64,000 nt of DNA from Gamarada debralockiae (GCA_002803225.1 NXFV01001374.1:1-64000), one strand, 5' to 3'. Positions 12,801-24,640 are shown, counted from the stretch's first letter. Notes: generated from the sequence alone by a model not told the origin. A program made the numbers and translations.

Positions 12801-14526
12801 GGAGTGTTATTGGTTGCTTGAAAGGCTGCAATCTCCTCCAAAGTGCGTGAAGTGCTGTCTCGTTCGGCATCCTCAATGAACAGGGGGGGCTAATGGCCAT
12901 CAATTGCTCTTCGAAGACTTCAGTGCCAAACTCTGACACTTCTATGCAGCCTTCCATAAGTTCCATCGGCCTTCCATGTGACTTCCCATGTTACCAGAGA
13001 CGCCGTGGCAGCTCGATCAGTTTTCGTCGAGGTCATTTTCCATGCGCAATCGCCAACGATCCAAAACAGGTCCAATAGTTCCAATGCCGGTTTGTATGCA
13101 CATTGGTCCAGAATATCCACGAACAAGGTTAGTGGAAGGAACCTTGGAGAAATTTGCGATTCCATATTCTAATAGTGGAAAAGAGTTGCCCTCCTTCAAC
13201 AAGGCATGGTGAGGGGTAATTGAGGCTTGGAATCGGATGCGCAGCTGGCTGCAGTTTGATGCTTTAGACCATCTCCACCATATGGCATCAACTGTCTCAT
13301 ACTTCGCAGGTAGTTGCAAATCTTCTCGCAGATTTTCCAGGAGGCAAGATAAAGATGAACCCCAAGAATGAATTGAACGAGGAGAGGGTAGGCTTCGGAT
13401 GTCGGAATGGAAAGGCTGACTGTGATCTGCACCCCTGTTTTCAGGCCTCCTTCCATTTCCATGCAGGATTCCATGCAGTTTCCTTTCGAAGCCAATGCAC
13501 TTCAGTCACAAAGATCGGACTGATGATTGAATGCAGTATAAATCCCCCGCGTGATTCGTACGAAACTGGGCTGAGCAGCCTTTGCAGACGATAGAGGACA
13601 AATGGCGGCTGCAGTCGAAGCAGGCTCCATCCAGGGGTATGAACAACAGAGCAACTTCAAATTAACGGAAGACACACACATCTGGGAAGGGTAGTTGATC
13701 TTACAATCAGTCTTTCGCCAATCGTCGAGAGGAGACAATAGTTGTATTGTTGGTGGCTGACGAGAACACAGGTCATTGGGCGGCTCGGCAGCAAAAGCCC
13801 CTTTTTCCCGCCTTATCACGACATGGGAAGGAGCTCAGAATGTTCCAATGTTCCACGATCCCTGCTTCGAAAATGCGTCCTGATTTCCCCAGTCTCGTTC
13901 GAAATTTGGGAGGTCAAAACGGACTCCCAAACAAGAAGCTGAAGCATCAAGAGCATCGCAGTCGACAAGCTAAAGGTCGCTAGGAAACCGGGTTCTGTTC
14001 CGTTCGTCCGGAAAGTACGGACTTTGTGCAGCCTCGCGAAATTTCGGTCTCGTTCATGCCTGTCGTCTCAATCACTCAGCATCAGTCGCTTATTTTCTTC
14101 CTCAAGCTGTACGGTGACAGCTGTACCTCTTGGCTTGTCCGTCAAACGCCGGTCGCAATAAATGATTCGGCGAGACGAAATCTTAGGAGGGTGGCCCCTG
14201 ACCAGCTGCACTGGTTGAGACGAAATGGGCTGAAAAGGGGCTGCAGACAAAGGACGCCATCGATGAGTTGTCCTTCAACCAGCCACCAAAGCTATATCCA
14301 CTCTATGATACGAGAAGCACCGACGCTATGCAAGCTATGTTCTTTTACTGATCTACATCTCCAAAACGTTCTTCAACCGCTGTCCTTACAGCACCCTGTG
14401 TCTCCACACATTCAAGGAACATTCTATAGCCAAGGATCAGGCTTCTTTTGGGATTTGGACCCTGCTACAGTTGAAATTCCCACGTGGCAGCCCTGTCTAT
14501 ACCCTACTGTAATTTCCCCTATTCTA
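9810..14526. other. gene-poor region; weak minus-strand coding-like text at 12600-13820
   Basis: Nothing is recognisable from 9810 to 12540. Between about 13820 and 12600 the minus strand has successive 80-100-codon frames with protein-like composition (for example ETVDAIWWRWSKASNC, PLLEYGIANFSKVPSTNLVR, GPMCIQTGIGTIGPVLDRWR). They lie in three different frames with no clear introns, and I recognise no family. They may be a decayed gene or chance. Confidence 0.25.
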
Positions 14527-14769
14527 CGAAGATCGCGGTCAAAAATCTCGAGAATACAGGGCGTTACAGGAGAGGTTTTAATTATCAGCCGAGCCCTGGT
14601 AAATCCTGTAATTCAGCCTTTGTCTGAGCGCGCAGTGTCTAATCACTTCAAGGAGATCATGTCTATTTTACAAGAGCCCTAGCCCAAATTACAGGTCTTA
14701 TAGGGCTCGGCTGGTAATTAAAGCCTCTAATGCCCTGTATTTTCGAGCCTTTTTGGACCGCGACCTTCG
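14527..14769. mobile_element. MITE of Tc1/mariner type (copy 1)
   Basis: A 243-bp element is bounded by TA on both sides (14525-14526 and 14770-14771). Its ends are inverted: the left starts CGAAGATCGCGGTCAAAAA and the right, reverse-complemented, starts CGAAGGTCGCGGTCCAAAAA. The match continues through a CTCGA-AATACAGGGC stretch. No coding capacity. Several internal CCTGTAAT/ATTACAGG words. A relative lies at 24690-24985. Confidence 0.85.
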
Positions 14770-14771
14770 TA

Positions 14772-16525
14772 ATTTAGCGAAGATTCAGCTGCCCCTCAAA
14801 CGCCTTGCCCAATCCACTAATTTTCCAGGATTGGGCATGAGGTGATCCCCAGCGCAATTATGGCAACTGCGACGCATCAATCGTTCATAGACGTCGTCCT
14901 TTCGCGTGCATCGGCTGCATATCTTCTCCGGCGCGTCGTGAAACCCGAAAGTCATAATATCCTGCCAATTTTTGATGGCGTTTGGGGGCCGACGGCAGAG
15001 CAGTGTCATCTTCGACCAGGAATTTTTCTATTTTCATTGTGATGTGCGATTTGACTTTTAAAAATTAACCATGAGGGAGATTAAGTTTAATTGCGTGGTA
15101 CGAAATCGGTACTGAACATGCGGTGCAATGCTATGCAGTTGTCTCCGACCCTTGACATACAATCGAAAGGCGCTGACTCGCTGACAAGTATAAGCAGATC
15201 GCTACTCTATCAGGCCTTCCAAAAGAAAATTAACCCACCAAGCTGATGGAATTGTTTGAAGAATCGATCTGCTCGCCCACCACAATATAATTTTTTTTTT
15301 TTTTTCTTTTTACTTTTTTTGGAATGTCCTCGTCTCCAGAGTTGGCAAAACTTCGAGCTAAAGCACAACCCCGTTGAAGCCAGAACCCCCTGCCTTTCTC
15401 CAAAGTGGCTCTGTGCATCCTCCCTCATCAGCTTCGATGGATCGTCCGTTAGCGGTTACTGTACATCATTTTCGAGTCCTGCAAATAATCGGGATAACCT
15501 TTTAATAAGGTAAGCGCGCCAAGTCTCCTCCCATCTTCTCCAGTTACGATTGTGGCTGCATGAGGTCTCACGTCAAAATCTGCATCCACTCTTAGCAAAA
15601 GCCCAATTGCCAGTTTTTGGTGACCAAATACCTGAAATTTGAGAGCCTTGCGAATATTTCTCTGAATAATCAACGAGTTTCCAGCCATGGCAGACGTCTG
15701 AACAGCTCGAGCGTTGGGTGAATTCTGTCTCTTGACGCTTTTACCCCAGCTCGGAATTTTCATCGACAGGTGTGGTAGGGAGACCATTCTCACCATCATC
15801 CGAAAAGTTCTTAGTCAATCGAGATTCTTCAATCTTACCGCTGCATCCACAAGCTTGCTTTGGCCGTTCTTCGACCTGTCTGCCTGACTGTCAGCAACTA
15901 AGGCGCAATCTGCCGCTGGGAAGTGGGCCACCAACCGCTCAGGCGGTTTCCATGCGACCCAGCACCGTGGGTGTGGAATTCAACCGGTTCCAAGCTTCCT
16001 TCACCCCGATCCGGTTTCTCCTCCGTCCTTCCCCCACTTTCAGGGGGTCAACTACAGTAGAGCTGCAATATTTTAGTCCCCTCGTAAGCTAGTCCAATCA
16101 TAAATTCTTACATTTTGTGATAAGCCACTGTTTCAAATCACACCTCTGCAGTCTCCACAGATCACCGTTAAGATGGCACCCTGGAACCTTGTGCTGGGGA
16201 GCGCTGGTCGTCCTCGGCTGACAGGTATCCCAACCCTTGTGGAGGCCCAAGACTCCCTAACGCTGTCAACCCAAAGACACTCCCCCTGGCTTCCAAACAT
16301 GTGCTTCCCTACTGTATTATTCTCCATGCCTGGTACGATCTGTTGAGCTCTGATGCTATGGTCAGGGGTTCAACCTGGTGGCCGAGCATATCTTGAGCCA
16401 AATCGCCACTCAGTCTCGAGGCCTCAGTCCAAACTTACTTTTCAAACCACCCCACACAGCGACGTACCATCAGACCAAGTACCAAAGTTCATTTCTGATA
16501 TTTCTAATCATCAAGGACTGCGGCA
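14772..16525. other. intergenic with a poly-T tract
   Basis: No supported gene. A T-rich tract (14 T, then C, T5, A, C, T7) lies at about 15292-15320. The segment just upstream of 16526 is the presumptive promoter of the next gene. Confidence 0.4.
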
Positions 16526-17412
16526 ATGGCAATGGAGGAGGTTGAACGCCTCGAATTCACGATCGACGACATCCTCCGCTCACATCGAGGCTGGATCACA
16601 AAAGTCTTCCTTAAGGAGAAAAAGACTGAAGTGGAGATCGTGGGGTTGCTGTATGAGCGCCGTCTTACTGTCACGTGCGGCCATTCCTCTCTTACTCCCA
16701 AGCACTTCACTAACATTGCCACAGACTCGAACAAATACGAAAGTGTCTTCGAGAATGGGACCTGCTACCGACTCGCTCACCCTCTCCACCAGCCAATCCA
16801 GAGTTGGAACTTGACGTTCACTCTGTCTTCTCTGCATTCAACCCAGAGCCCGAACTTGACGTTCCTACTCTCTCGCCAGCAAAACCAGAACTACACATCC
16901 ACACCCACTCTGTATCCGACGGCTGGGAACTCATTCGCCCTCACTCCACCTCCCACTCACGTCTGTCCGCCTTCTCAAATCAGCCATTCCTAGCAGGCTC
17001 ACCAACATACACATCCTCACCAGTCACCGCAGAATTCGACGGCCCCCGTGCTACAAATCTCTACAAAGAGCGGCCCCTCCCCTCTCTGCCCACCACCTCA
17101 AAGCGCAAAAGGAAATCCTCCAGCTCCCTCGACCGACCCAGTAAAGACAAGCTGAAAGTCACCTGCCATCACGGCGAAGAGTCCCACGAAGTTGAAATGA
17201 CGCTGGGCATCCTGAAACAACAAGGTCCTTCACCCATTGAGACGTACGCTAGTGATGATCAGACTCATGAACGTATTGCCATCGGCTTGGAACGCGACCC
17301 CTGCATCTCCTTTCAGAAGTGGGCTACAGAGGGTTGGGCGTGGGGCGGGAAGTCGGTAGATAAAAAGATCTCTGTGAGAACGACAGAGAAGGATGATGAG
17401 GAGGGGCAATGA
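16526..17412 (+). CDS. hypothetical protein, 270 aa, two exons
   Basis: Neither open frame makes sense alone, but joining 16526-16650 to 16725-17412 across a 74-nt intron gives one continuous reading. The intron has donor GTATGA, a CACTAAC branch site and acceptor ACAG. The protein starts MAMEEVERLEFTIDDILRSH, continues with a helical N-terminus (EQIRKCLREWDLL), a Pro/Ser-rich middle with a basic patch (SKRKRKSSSSLDRPSKDK, a possible nuclear signal) and a more ordered C-terminus (LKVTCHHGEESHEVEMTLG, WATEGWAWGGKSVDKK). No signal peptide, membrane segment or known domain seen. I do not recognise the family. The splice model, with exact phase agreement and a good branch site, is the main evidence that it is a gene. 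Confidence 0.7.
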
Positions 17413-18092
17413 ACACCTCCCAACGTCCAGCCACAGCCATCTTCCACCAACGTCGCATCGACGTGGACGGTTTGACGTCTCGACGGTCCAACACACTGTG
17501 TTGTGTTACAAGCCCATCTGCTACCCATCACTCAGGCTGCTTCGCCCCGATCTTGAGCGCTTGACGTCAAACTCTGAGGACCAGGCACGGTTTACGACGA
17601 CTAAAAATTTCCTTCCTTCCTTAGCTTCTGTTTAGAACACAAAATTAATCCCTGTATTCTTACCGATGGCGATGAATTTTAATGCTTGCTTTGAGCGGAT
17701 GGATGACCGACGTATGCAAAAGTCTTGTACTATGGATATGATGAACATGAATAGAAGCCCGGCGTTGGCACAAAAGCAAAGAAATACATCTCTCTTAATC
17801 TCTTCCGACTTCGAACGCTTCGCAAATCTTTTGATATCTATTGACTGATTGACTGTGTTTGGATTTAGAAATAGAATACAGAATACCTCCCGACTTCATA
17901 AGCTCATACTTCGTATCTGATGCAATACGCATAAAGAGAGAGAAGCTTGAAAAATCCACACAAGATCGCCGCTAGGTCAGGCCGTTTATAATTTCATCAG
18001 TCGTCACACTTGTGTTCTCACCGCTCTACGCAGTCCATCCATCCCATCCACCAACGCAAACGACCCCAACCACACCGGACCTAGAATCCCGC
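17413..18092. other. intergenic, convergent gene ends
   Basis: 3' flanks of the neighbouring plus- and minus-strand genes. No further gene seen. Confidence 0.4.
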
Positions 18093-18359
18093 CTAGCACC
18101 ACATACAACAGACGTTAAGCTCGCACTGCACTAGACTGCTTCCATTAGCAAACCACCACCAGAGGACTATGGCCAAGCAGAAAGGAAAGGGAACGTACGC
18201 AGCTGGATCCGGCTGAGTACAGTAACATGATTCGGGACAATCGCCGGGCACGAGACCCTCGCATTGGCGGGGGACAAGAGGGAGGGGAATGGTGGGTAGT
18301 GTGAGGGCTTGTGTTGCCAGTAAGACAATCAAGGTGAGGAGGCAGAGTGGCTTTGCCAT
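18093..18359 (-). CDS. small secreted cysteine-rich protein (effector-like)
   Basis: The ATG at 18359 opens a clear signal peptide (MAKPLCLLTLIVLLATQA) followed by a short Cys-containing mature part (VPRQCEGLVPGDCPESCYC). Read without splicing it is 88 aa and ends in a Trp/Cys-rich tail. A 68-nt intron (18198-18131; donor GTACGT, acceptor CTAG) would instead give a protein of about 60 aa ending AAAVRA, which I find at least as likely because the unspliced tail looks non-protein-like. The longer upstream frame lacks a signal peptide and is probably leader. It fits the general class of small secreted fungal proteins; no family recognised. Confidence 0.55.
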   Translation of the reverse strand: MAKPLCLLTLIVLLATQALTLPTIPLPLVPRQCEGLVPGDCPESCYCTQPDPAAYVPFPFCLAIVLWWWFANGSSLVQCELNVCCMWC

Positions 18360-19116
18360 GTTCTGTGCGTTGCTGCTTTGGACTGTGGGCGGTGGGATTG
18401 ATAGTGTTGGGTTTGATATTGAAAGGACGCAAAGGAATGAGTGCAGAAGTTTGGATGTGATCGAGTTAGCCCTTGGGTCGAGAAGAGACAAGCGCATTTA
18501 TAACTCGGTGCTTGTGATTCACAGCTTGACATTCCAAACTAGTCCGACTTGGAGTTTTCGTGGTGAGGTAGTAGGACGGGCAACGAAGACATTCGGGTCA
18601 CTTGCCCTAATGCGCTCGAAAGTGTTGACGTATACTTGGTTACCACTCCCTCATTATCGTGAAGGGCCGTGAGATCCCCCGGATGTAACGGTCAGAAATG
18701 CCATTCTCTCGAGTACAAGTTCTGAAAATTCCATTCACTACCAGGAAAAGATAGGGATTCAATCACGAGGTCAATCTAGGTGGTACCTTGAACACCACAT
18801 CAGCCACGAGATCTCAGTTCCTGATGCACATTACCGTAGATCCTCATCTCACAAAACCGGCCAGATGACGCGCCGTCCCACGATCAAAATATTCATGACA
18901 TCTATTGTACAACTATCTTTATCGATCGCAGTGACAGATCCCCATCTCGTACCCCGAGAAATTATGCCGCTGATGCCCGTCCATTATTGTATGACTGCTA
19001 AGAGAAGAGAGTTCCTTCCACTCATACACCTGCTCTCCAATTGGGCATTCTTCACAATGTACAAGAATCTCTGTCCGAATACTCATCCAACTCAACGTTA
19101 GCTGCCTGCTACCCAA
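18360..19116. other. intergenic, no gene supported
   Basis: Upstream region of the small secreted protein and 3' flank of the Tim50 gene. Nothing else recognised. Confidence 0.4.
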
Positions 19117-20963
19117 TTATTTCGCGGGAGAAGCAGTGGGAGAAGGACCGCCACTGCCGCCAAACCAACCAGTAAAGCCGGTCTTCATGGCCTTCATACC
19201 CTCCTCCTTCATCTTCTCCTCTAGTGCAGCTTCCTCCTTCAACCATTTCTCTCCATTCTCGCGAATTTCCTTCTCTAGCGCCTCGTAATTTCGCTGTCCG
19301 CGTTCCCTAGCCTGATCCTGCAACATCTTTCCCTGCGCGAACGCTTCGGCAGGACTCTGTTCCCCATCCGCCATAACCATCATACCCCCACTCTTAATGC
19401 CCAATGCATTCCCAAGGAACCCCAACCCACTGTGCTTGGGTCGTTTCTTCTTCTCCTCTTCAATTTGTTCTTGGAAACGTTTTCGTGCCACGGCTTCACG
19501 TTTCGCGAATTCGGTTGGGATGTGTGTTCCTTCGAAAGATTTGATGGCTTTTCGGACATCTGAGTAGGCCATTGTGTGGATGTATTCGAGGAAGGGGATG
19601 AGGGAGACGAGCTCTTTGTCTTGGACGTCCCCTTCCCATTTTTTGAGGATTATGGCGTTTTCGGGTTGCCTTTTTGCGTGGGCGGGGACGGTGTCGATTA
19701 GGATTACTTTGGAGAGGTCGCGGTTGAGGTAGGAGAGGTCCTATTTCTTATTAGCATTCTGGCTTGGGGAGGGAAATATAGAAGAGGTACTTTGATATAT
19801 TCTCCCTTTTCATAGAGAGTAGCTTCTCGGTACAGAGGCCAAGTGACGATATGATATGGATCCAATTTCCGAATTACTGGATCTGCGACCGCCCACGGTT
19901 GAGTGGTGAAAATAACTAATTCGTAGTATTGACTCAAATATCGCAGGAAATAATCAACACCAGGTCGTTTCGCCATTCTCCATCCGTGTTCGCGGGACCA
20001 TTCGCTGTGAATCAATAGATCTTCCAGACTCAGTACCAATGTATAGGGGCGCTCAAAAATGGGGTCCGGGTCGGGGAGTAGTTTGGGGAAGGCAGGCTCG
20101 TTATAGTAGTTGAGTTGGTCTCCCAATCGAGCTTTCGCGCGGTTCCACATCAGGCCAATTGCCCACCCTGATGGCGCATCGGGATGCGCTTTCTCTTCCT
20201 CTTCGTTCTCCCAATTTCGTCCTAGGAAGATGGTTCCAGTTCCTGCTAAGAGTGCGAACATGGCGTACATGTAATTGGCAAATTTTAACCGCTTTCTTTC
20301 CGAGGATGAGATGTATGCTGATGCAGGGAGCTCTCCGCGACCTCGTCCGCCGCCACCTGAGGTTTGCGCTGGTTCCTCCGCCTCTGTGAGATTCATTGGG
20401 TCCCTTTTCGCGTTCTCCCTCATTTCGAATTCTATTGTCGAAGGGATGCCGTGTGTGAGATCTGGCAGAGGTTGTTGGGTTTGCGCTTCTGCTGGATCCT
20501 TGGCAGATGGAGAGGCGGATTGGGGAGCTGTGTTTTCGGATGGAGAAGCTGCTTCGAATTCATCTTGCTTTTCTGAAAATTCTGGATCTTCACCCTTCTT
20601 TGAAGCTGGATTGGGGATACCAGCTCCTCTTCCCTCTGTCTGCGGAGTCGTATTCCGCTCTGGTGAAGCCCCTTTGCTGAACTCATCTTGCTTTTTTGAG
20701 AAATCAGGTGCTTGGAATTTGCTGCTGCTTTGAGCTCCTTGCGGAGCGGTAAACGAAGCTCCTGCGCCAGCTGGCTTTGGAGGAGGGGCTCCAGGAGGTC
20801 TCGAGTATTCCGTAGGCTTCTTGTGCTGGTTGTGCGGGTGGTTTGGCCTATTGTGTCTTGCCATAGACCGAGTCCATACCGTCGAGGAGGCTATTCCGAA
20901 GATCGCAGGATTTTGTCGGACAGCTGGTGTTTGTATCGACCGTAATAGCGCTCTTGACAACAT
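19117..20963 (-). CDS. TIM50: mitochondrial import inner membrane translocase subunit Tim50
   Basis: Exons 20963-19791 and 19740-19117 (50-nt intron, GTACCT...AATAG) give 598 aa. Order: a basic, acid-free N-terminal presequence ([19 protein letters not shown]), a long disordered Pro/Ala/Ser-rich matrix segment, one membrane helix ([20 protein letters not shown]), then an FCP1/NIF-type domain in the intermembrane space ([38 protein letters not shown], and after the intron [23 protein letters not shown]) and a helical C-tail. Tim50 is the receptor of the TIM23 complex for presequence proteins. As known for Tim50, the DxDx phosphatase signature is replaced (SLED), so it is a binding rather than catalytic fold. 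It is divergently arranged with the next plus-strand gene. Confidence 0.95.
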
Positions 20964-21582
20964 CTTGGAAGGAAGGAGCTGCAGGTAGCTTCAATAAAGA
21001 AGGTACGCTGGATGGATTGGCATTTATGGGGATTGCTTCACCAACTGGGCTGTCTCGCTCCCATGCTCTGTCCGTCCAAATAATTTTTGTCTACGAGTAC
21101 GGCGACCGAGGAACGCTCGTCATGCAAGACCGCTAGTGACGCCCACATGAAGATCTCGCCTCCGAAATCGTTTTTCCTCTTCTTTTCTTTTCTTTTCTTC
21201 TCCAACCATAAAGTTTTTACACCTCGTTGAGAAATTTGACTGGACGGCTCCATCATACTTCCGTGGACGTTTTGTTGATTGAAGACGAGCAGAGAGATCA
21301 TGGCGCTTTCAAGAATTGGGTGTTAGGTCTGGGCTTTCGAGTCCAGGCCGCATAACAACCCTTTCCCGTGGTGCCATAACACCTCAATTACCCCGCAGAC
21401 ACCGTGTTACGATCCAATTGTATATCTCTTCAATAGCCGGCCTTCTTGTGAATAGCTACAATCGAACCTCCATTCACAGATTGATCATCATTCCTGTCTT
21501 AATCCGTCCTATAAGTGCCAAATCAGCCTTCCCGGAGCACGCGACCCACTTTCAACCCTCAACTACTTTCCTATTCTACACA
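20964..21582. promoter_or_regulatory. divergent intergenic region between TIM50 and the 2EXR-like gene
   Basis: About 620 bp between two divergent starts, containing a TTTTC-repeat polypyrimidine run near 21177-21200. It should hold both promoters. No specific factor site is claimed. Confidence 0.4.
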
Positions 21583-22443
21583 ATGGTACGACCACGACCT
21601 AAGAACCACGGTGTGCTGAGCATACGCTCCGCCGTTACCAGCACCAATACAACACCTGCCTCTTCCACCTACCCATCCGCATACCCCTCCGAAGACGAAG
21701 ACGAAATCGCCACACCAGCGCAAACATTCCCATTCCTCTCCCTCCCCTCCGAGCTCCGCAACAAAATATACTACCTAGTTTTCGCCTCGGCACCACAAGT
21801 CATTGATCTCGACCCTGACACATTCTCCATCATCCGCCGCGAAAAGCTCTTCGCCCTGTTCAAAGTTTCCCGTCAACTCTATGATGAATCTACACACCAC
21901 TTCTTCAGCGCCCGTACATTCCGCCTCTTCCCCACATACCCAGGTCGATATTTCAAGACCAAGCGACCGCTTCTATGTCGTCTACCCGCCAAGTACCGCT
22001 CCTCAATGACTTCTCTTGATCTACGATTAGGCCCTGGATGGAACAATCCTCCTCCAGGATGGGTAGTGAACAAGGCTCTGGGTCTCGCAGACTGCACAAA
22101 TGTCCGAGTATTGAAGGTATTTGTAGAGTGCGATACCAGTGACGCCATATACAATGGCTTCCGTAAAGGCGAAGGTTTCTACGAACGCTTTTGCGCGGAC
22201 TTGTTGGAGGCGGTGTTGAAAGAGGTTTCTAGTATTCAAGTCGTGGAGTTCGATGCTTGGAGCGCGGTGAAGAGGCATGGTGATATGATTTCTGGTCTTG
22301 GAGAGGTGGTTGCTAGGTTTGATAAGATTGTTGGGTGGGGACCGGAGAGAGGATGGGATCAGGAGAGTGATCAGGTTTGGTTGGATGCTGTTCTTATGCA
22401 TCGGGCTGGAAAGTTGACCAAGAGCGTTGCGGTTTTTGCCTGA
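21583..22443 (+). CDS. 2EXR/F-box-like fungal protein, 286 aa
   Basis: The ATG at 21583 (MVRPRPKNHG) is preferred because the longer open frame upstream is leader-like. After a Ser/Thr/Pro-rich N-terminus comes the hallmark FPFLSLPSELRNKIYYLVF, then LFKVSRQLYDESTHHFFSARTFRL. This is the 2EXR/F-box-like unit common in Pezizomycotina. The remainder (VLKVFVECDTSD..., WDQESDQVWLDAVLMH) has no separate domain I know. Such proteins are presumed adaptors, but function is unknown in most cases. A decayed copy of its 3' end sits about 390 bp downstream. Confidence 0.8.
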   Translation: MVRPRPKNHGVLSIRSAVTSTNTTPASSTYPSAYPSEDEDEIATPAQTFPFLSLPSELRNKIYYLVFASAPQVIDLDPDTFSIIRREKLFALFKVSRQLYDESTHHFFSARTFRLFPTYPGRYFKTKRPLLCRLPAKYRSSMTSLDLRLGPGWNNPPPGWVVNKALGLADCTNVRVLKVFVECDTSDAIYNGFRKGEGFYERFCADLLEAVLKEVSSIQVVEFDAWSAVKRHGDMISGLGEVVARFDKIVGWGPERGWDQESDQVWLDAVLMHRAGKLTKSVAVFA

Positions 22444-22753
22444 TGAGGAGTGCTTTACTGTAGTGCCTACAGCGCGCCTTACTATGAAGTTATAAACCGT
22501 TCCAATTTTCACTGTCGGCAATGTCGAGAGCTCAAAAGCCCAATCGCTTTTTACCCAGTCAGAAGTCGTGATGTGCCAGTGCACAATCCAGCCGTGAGAT
22601 CTGCCGACATTTTGTTTCCTGCGTTTTCTCCTCGAATACAATGTACAGAGATCTCCTATCCTTTCTGAATTCTGCTTTTCCCAGATTGGGCATCGTACTG
22701 CTCCACCAGCGACGGTTGCAAAGAATGTGTAGATCAATTGAACGCAGATAAGT

Positions 22754-22842
22754 AGAGTGATCAGGCATGGTTAGATACTGTGCCTTTTCATAGCGTTGGG
22801 CCTGACGGCCTGACGAAGATAGTTTCAGTTTTTCCGTGATCA
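22754..22842 (+). pseudogene. duplicated 3'-end fragment of the upstream 2EXR-like gene
   Basis: The stretch reads DQAWLDTVPFHSVGPDGLTKIVSVF and aligns to the C-terminus of the upstream protein (DQVWLDAVLMHRAGKLTKSVAVF). The nucleotides also align, with shared GAGTGATCAGG at the left, so it is a diverged tandem scrap. No start or remaining 5' part was seen. Confidence 0.6.
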
Positions 22843-23022
22843 GAGGCCGACGAGTGGCTTCGATAGACCGAGGAATGACGTTGTGAGTTGGTAGTTTTGC
22901 GACTTAAATGTTACAGATTCAATTGGATTATGATTCTTCATTTGAGAGCAAGTAGTGCTGCGCCTGGCAATTACATACTCCGGAATGACTGTGTCTTGTG
23001 ATAGATCTTCGCACATTGTTAC

Positions 23023-24640
23023 TCACTTAATCTCCTTCTCATGATGGAGATATTTGTGGACAGAGACGTTAACATTGACTATGAACTTATTTGATAAGTA
23101 TCGTTTGGTTTTCGATCCGTTGAACCAGATCGTTACTGCAAAATTAGGTGCCTCAGCCTTAAAACAAAAGAAGCCAACTCGTTCATAGGAGCCGCAGCCT
23201 GGTAATATTCGAAGGACTAATCCTAATACTTTTTGTTGCCAGGGATTCTTTATTGGCTGTGGATCTAGTCTACTCCTCCAGCCCAAGTCTCTCATCATGG
23301 TAGTGCGCCTAAGGGGTAGAAGAAACATCTGGGAAATTGGTTGCATGGATATGTCCACGTCAGGCCAATAGAAAAAGGGCCTATGTTCCTTCGAAGAGTG
23401 TGAAACAACGTTGACAGGGCACTTTCTTTACGGGATCAGACATTGGTGCTTCTTTCAAGACCCTGCGAATGGTTAGGGTTCCATCAACGATCTGACCAGT
23501 CATTTGCAAGTCTGCAGAATGACCAGAGACGTCAACTGAAATGATCTCTGCTATGCGTTCTCGATGTTCAGATAACAACGTATCTAGAAGAAACCCGGCC
23601 CAAGCAATTTCACCGTCAACAGAAGTCCATGACCGACTTGGGCTCGATAAGCCGTTGGCCGACAAGCAGATGGCCGATCTTGGGCTCCCGTCCACCACAG
23701 CTGGTCCAATTCGAAACTCAAGTCCCTGAGTCCGGCCAAATACTTGAAACTAGATGCTTGCTTTATTCTTTGGGCAATAGCAGATAGAACAATCAATTCA
23801 TCCTCGTGTTTACTTATGATCAATTTTTGAGTCTCCCACTATTTGTACCAAAACCAACTGAATTGTTTGAGTTCTTTGTAATCAGAAGGTCTGACGATCT
23901 GGGATTACCTCAGTAAATCCTCGAAACTATCATTGCCCCGGTGTGACCGCGCGGTCACCCAGTTCAGAGCCTTCACCGAAACACCAAATATACGTTCGGA
24001 TGGACGATTTGATCTTCTTGGTGGCCCTTTCCTGGGGCTGTCGCCATCGGGGATCCCCACCCTTCTTGTTCCCGTTCTGTTGCATTACCCAGTCTCCATA
24101 TCCAGAACATTCCATATTCGGTCAAGTATAAGGTACGAGGCGAAAGAAGACGTTCCTACATGACCCAGGCTCGGGAATGCAGATGGCTGTATTCAACAAC
24201 ATTGGCTCCCCCATCTGAACCAGCGAATCCACCGGCAGGGCATGCGAAAGCGGTATTCCCGCGATTGTCCGTCAGTTTTGCATGGGGAGTATCTCAAAGG
24301 ATCCTTTCAACAAAACATCCAGAATGTGGGTTCTGTCCCGAAGCAGCGACGATGGCACAAGTCGAATTTTGCTAGATAGTCCTCTCATGGTGACTTCCTT
24401 ACTCCCATCATCAGGGAAATCTTGGATGATGCACAACTGCCGATTCAGACATAGGCCAGTCCGAGGTTCTGTGCGAGTGTTATGGCGTCTCGAAATGTTC
24501 TTGGCAGGTCCTCCGTCTTGATAACTGATTTGAGTTCTGTAATGTTCTTAGAGGTGAGAGTCAAAATGTCTGTGGCACCTCTCAGCAGTGACTGAGGGCA
24601 CAGTGTCATACTCCCGCGTCTCCGCCGGATGTCAAGTGGA
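23023..24640 (-). pseudogene. heterokaryon incompatibility (HET) domain gene, dead
   Basis: The minus strand keeps all main HET landmarks in order but in broken frames: ALSHC then a stop then GATDILTL at about 24605-24560, ITELKSVIKTEDLPRTFRDA, ITLAQNLGLAYV then a stop, LCIIQD, and further down ISKHEDELIVLSAIAQRI, FKYLAGLRDLSFELDQLWW, SRSWTSVDGEIAW and YERVGFFCFKAEAP. In both places where Trp is invariant (SHCWG and YVWIDSLC) the codon is TGA, as TGG-to-TGA change would produce. There are also at least three 1-nt frameshifts. HET proteins trigger cell death on encounter of unlike strains. A MITE sits about 50 bp upstream of the first motif and may have split the 5' end. Confidence 0.85.

Noticed and set aside
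14026..14682. 218-codon plus-strand open frame
   Set aside because: It runs into the MITE at 14527, has no recognisable domain and unusual composition; chance frame.
15292..15320. Poly-T tract as a Pol III terminator or retroposon tail
   Set aside because: No upstream RNA gene or target-site duplication recognised; simple homopolymer run.
20275..20733. 152-codon frame antisense to TIM50
   Set aside because: Mirror of the low-complexity Pro/Ser/Gln segment of Tim50.
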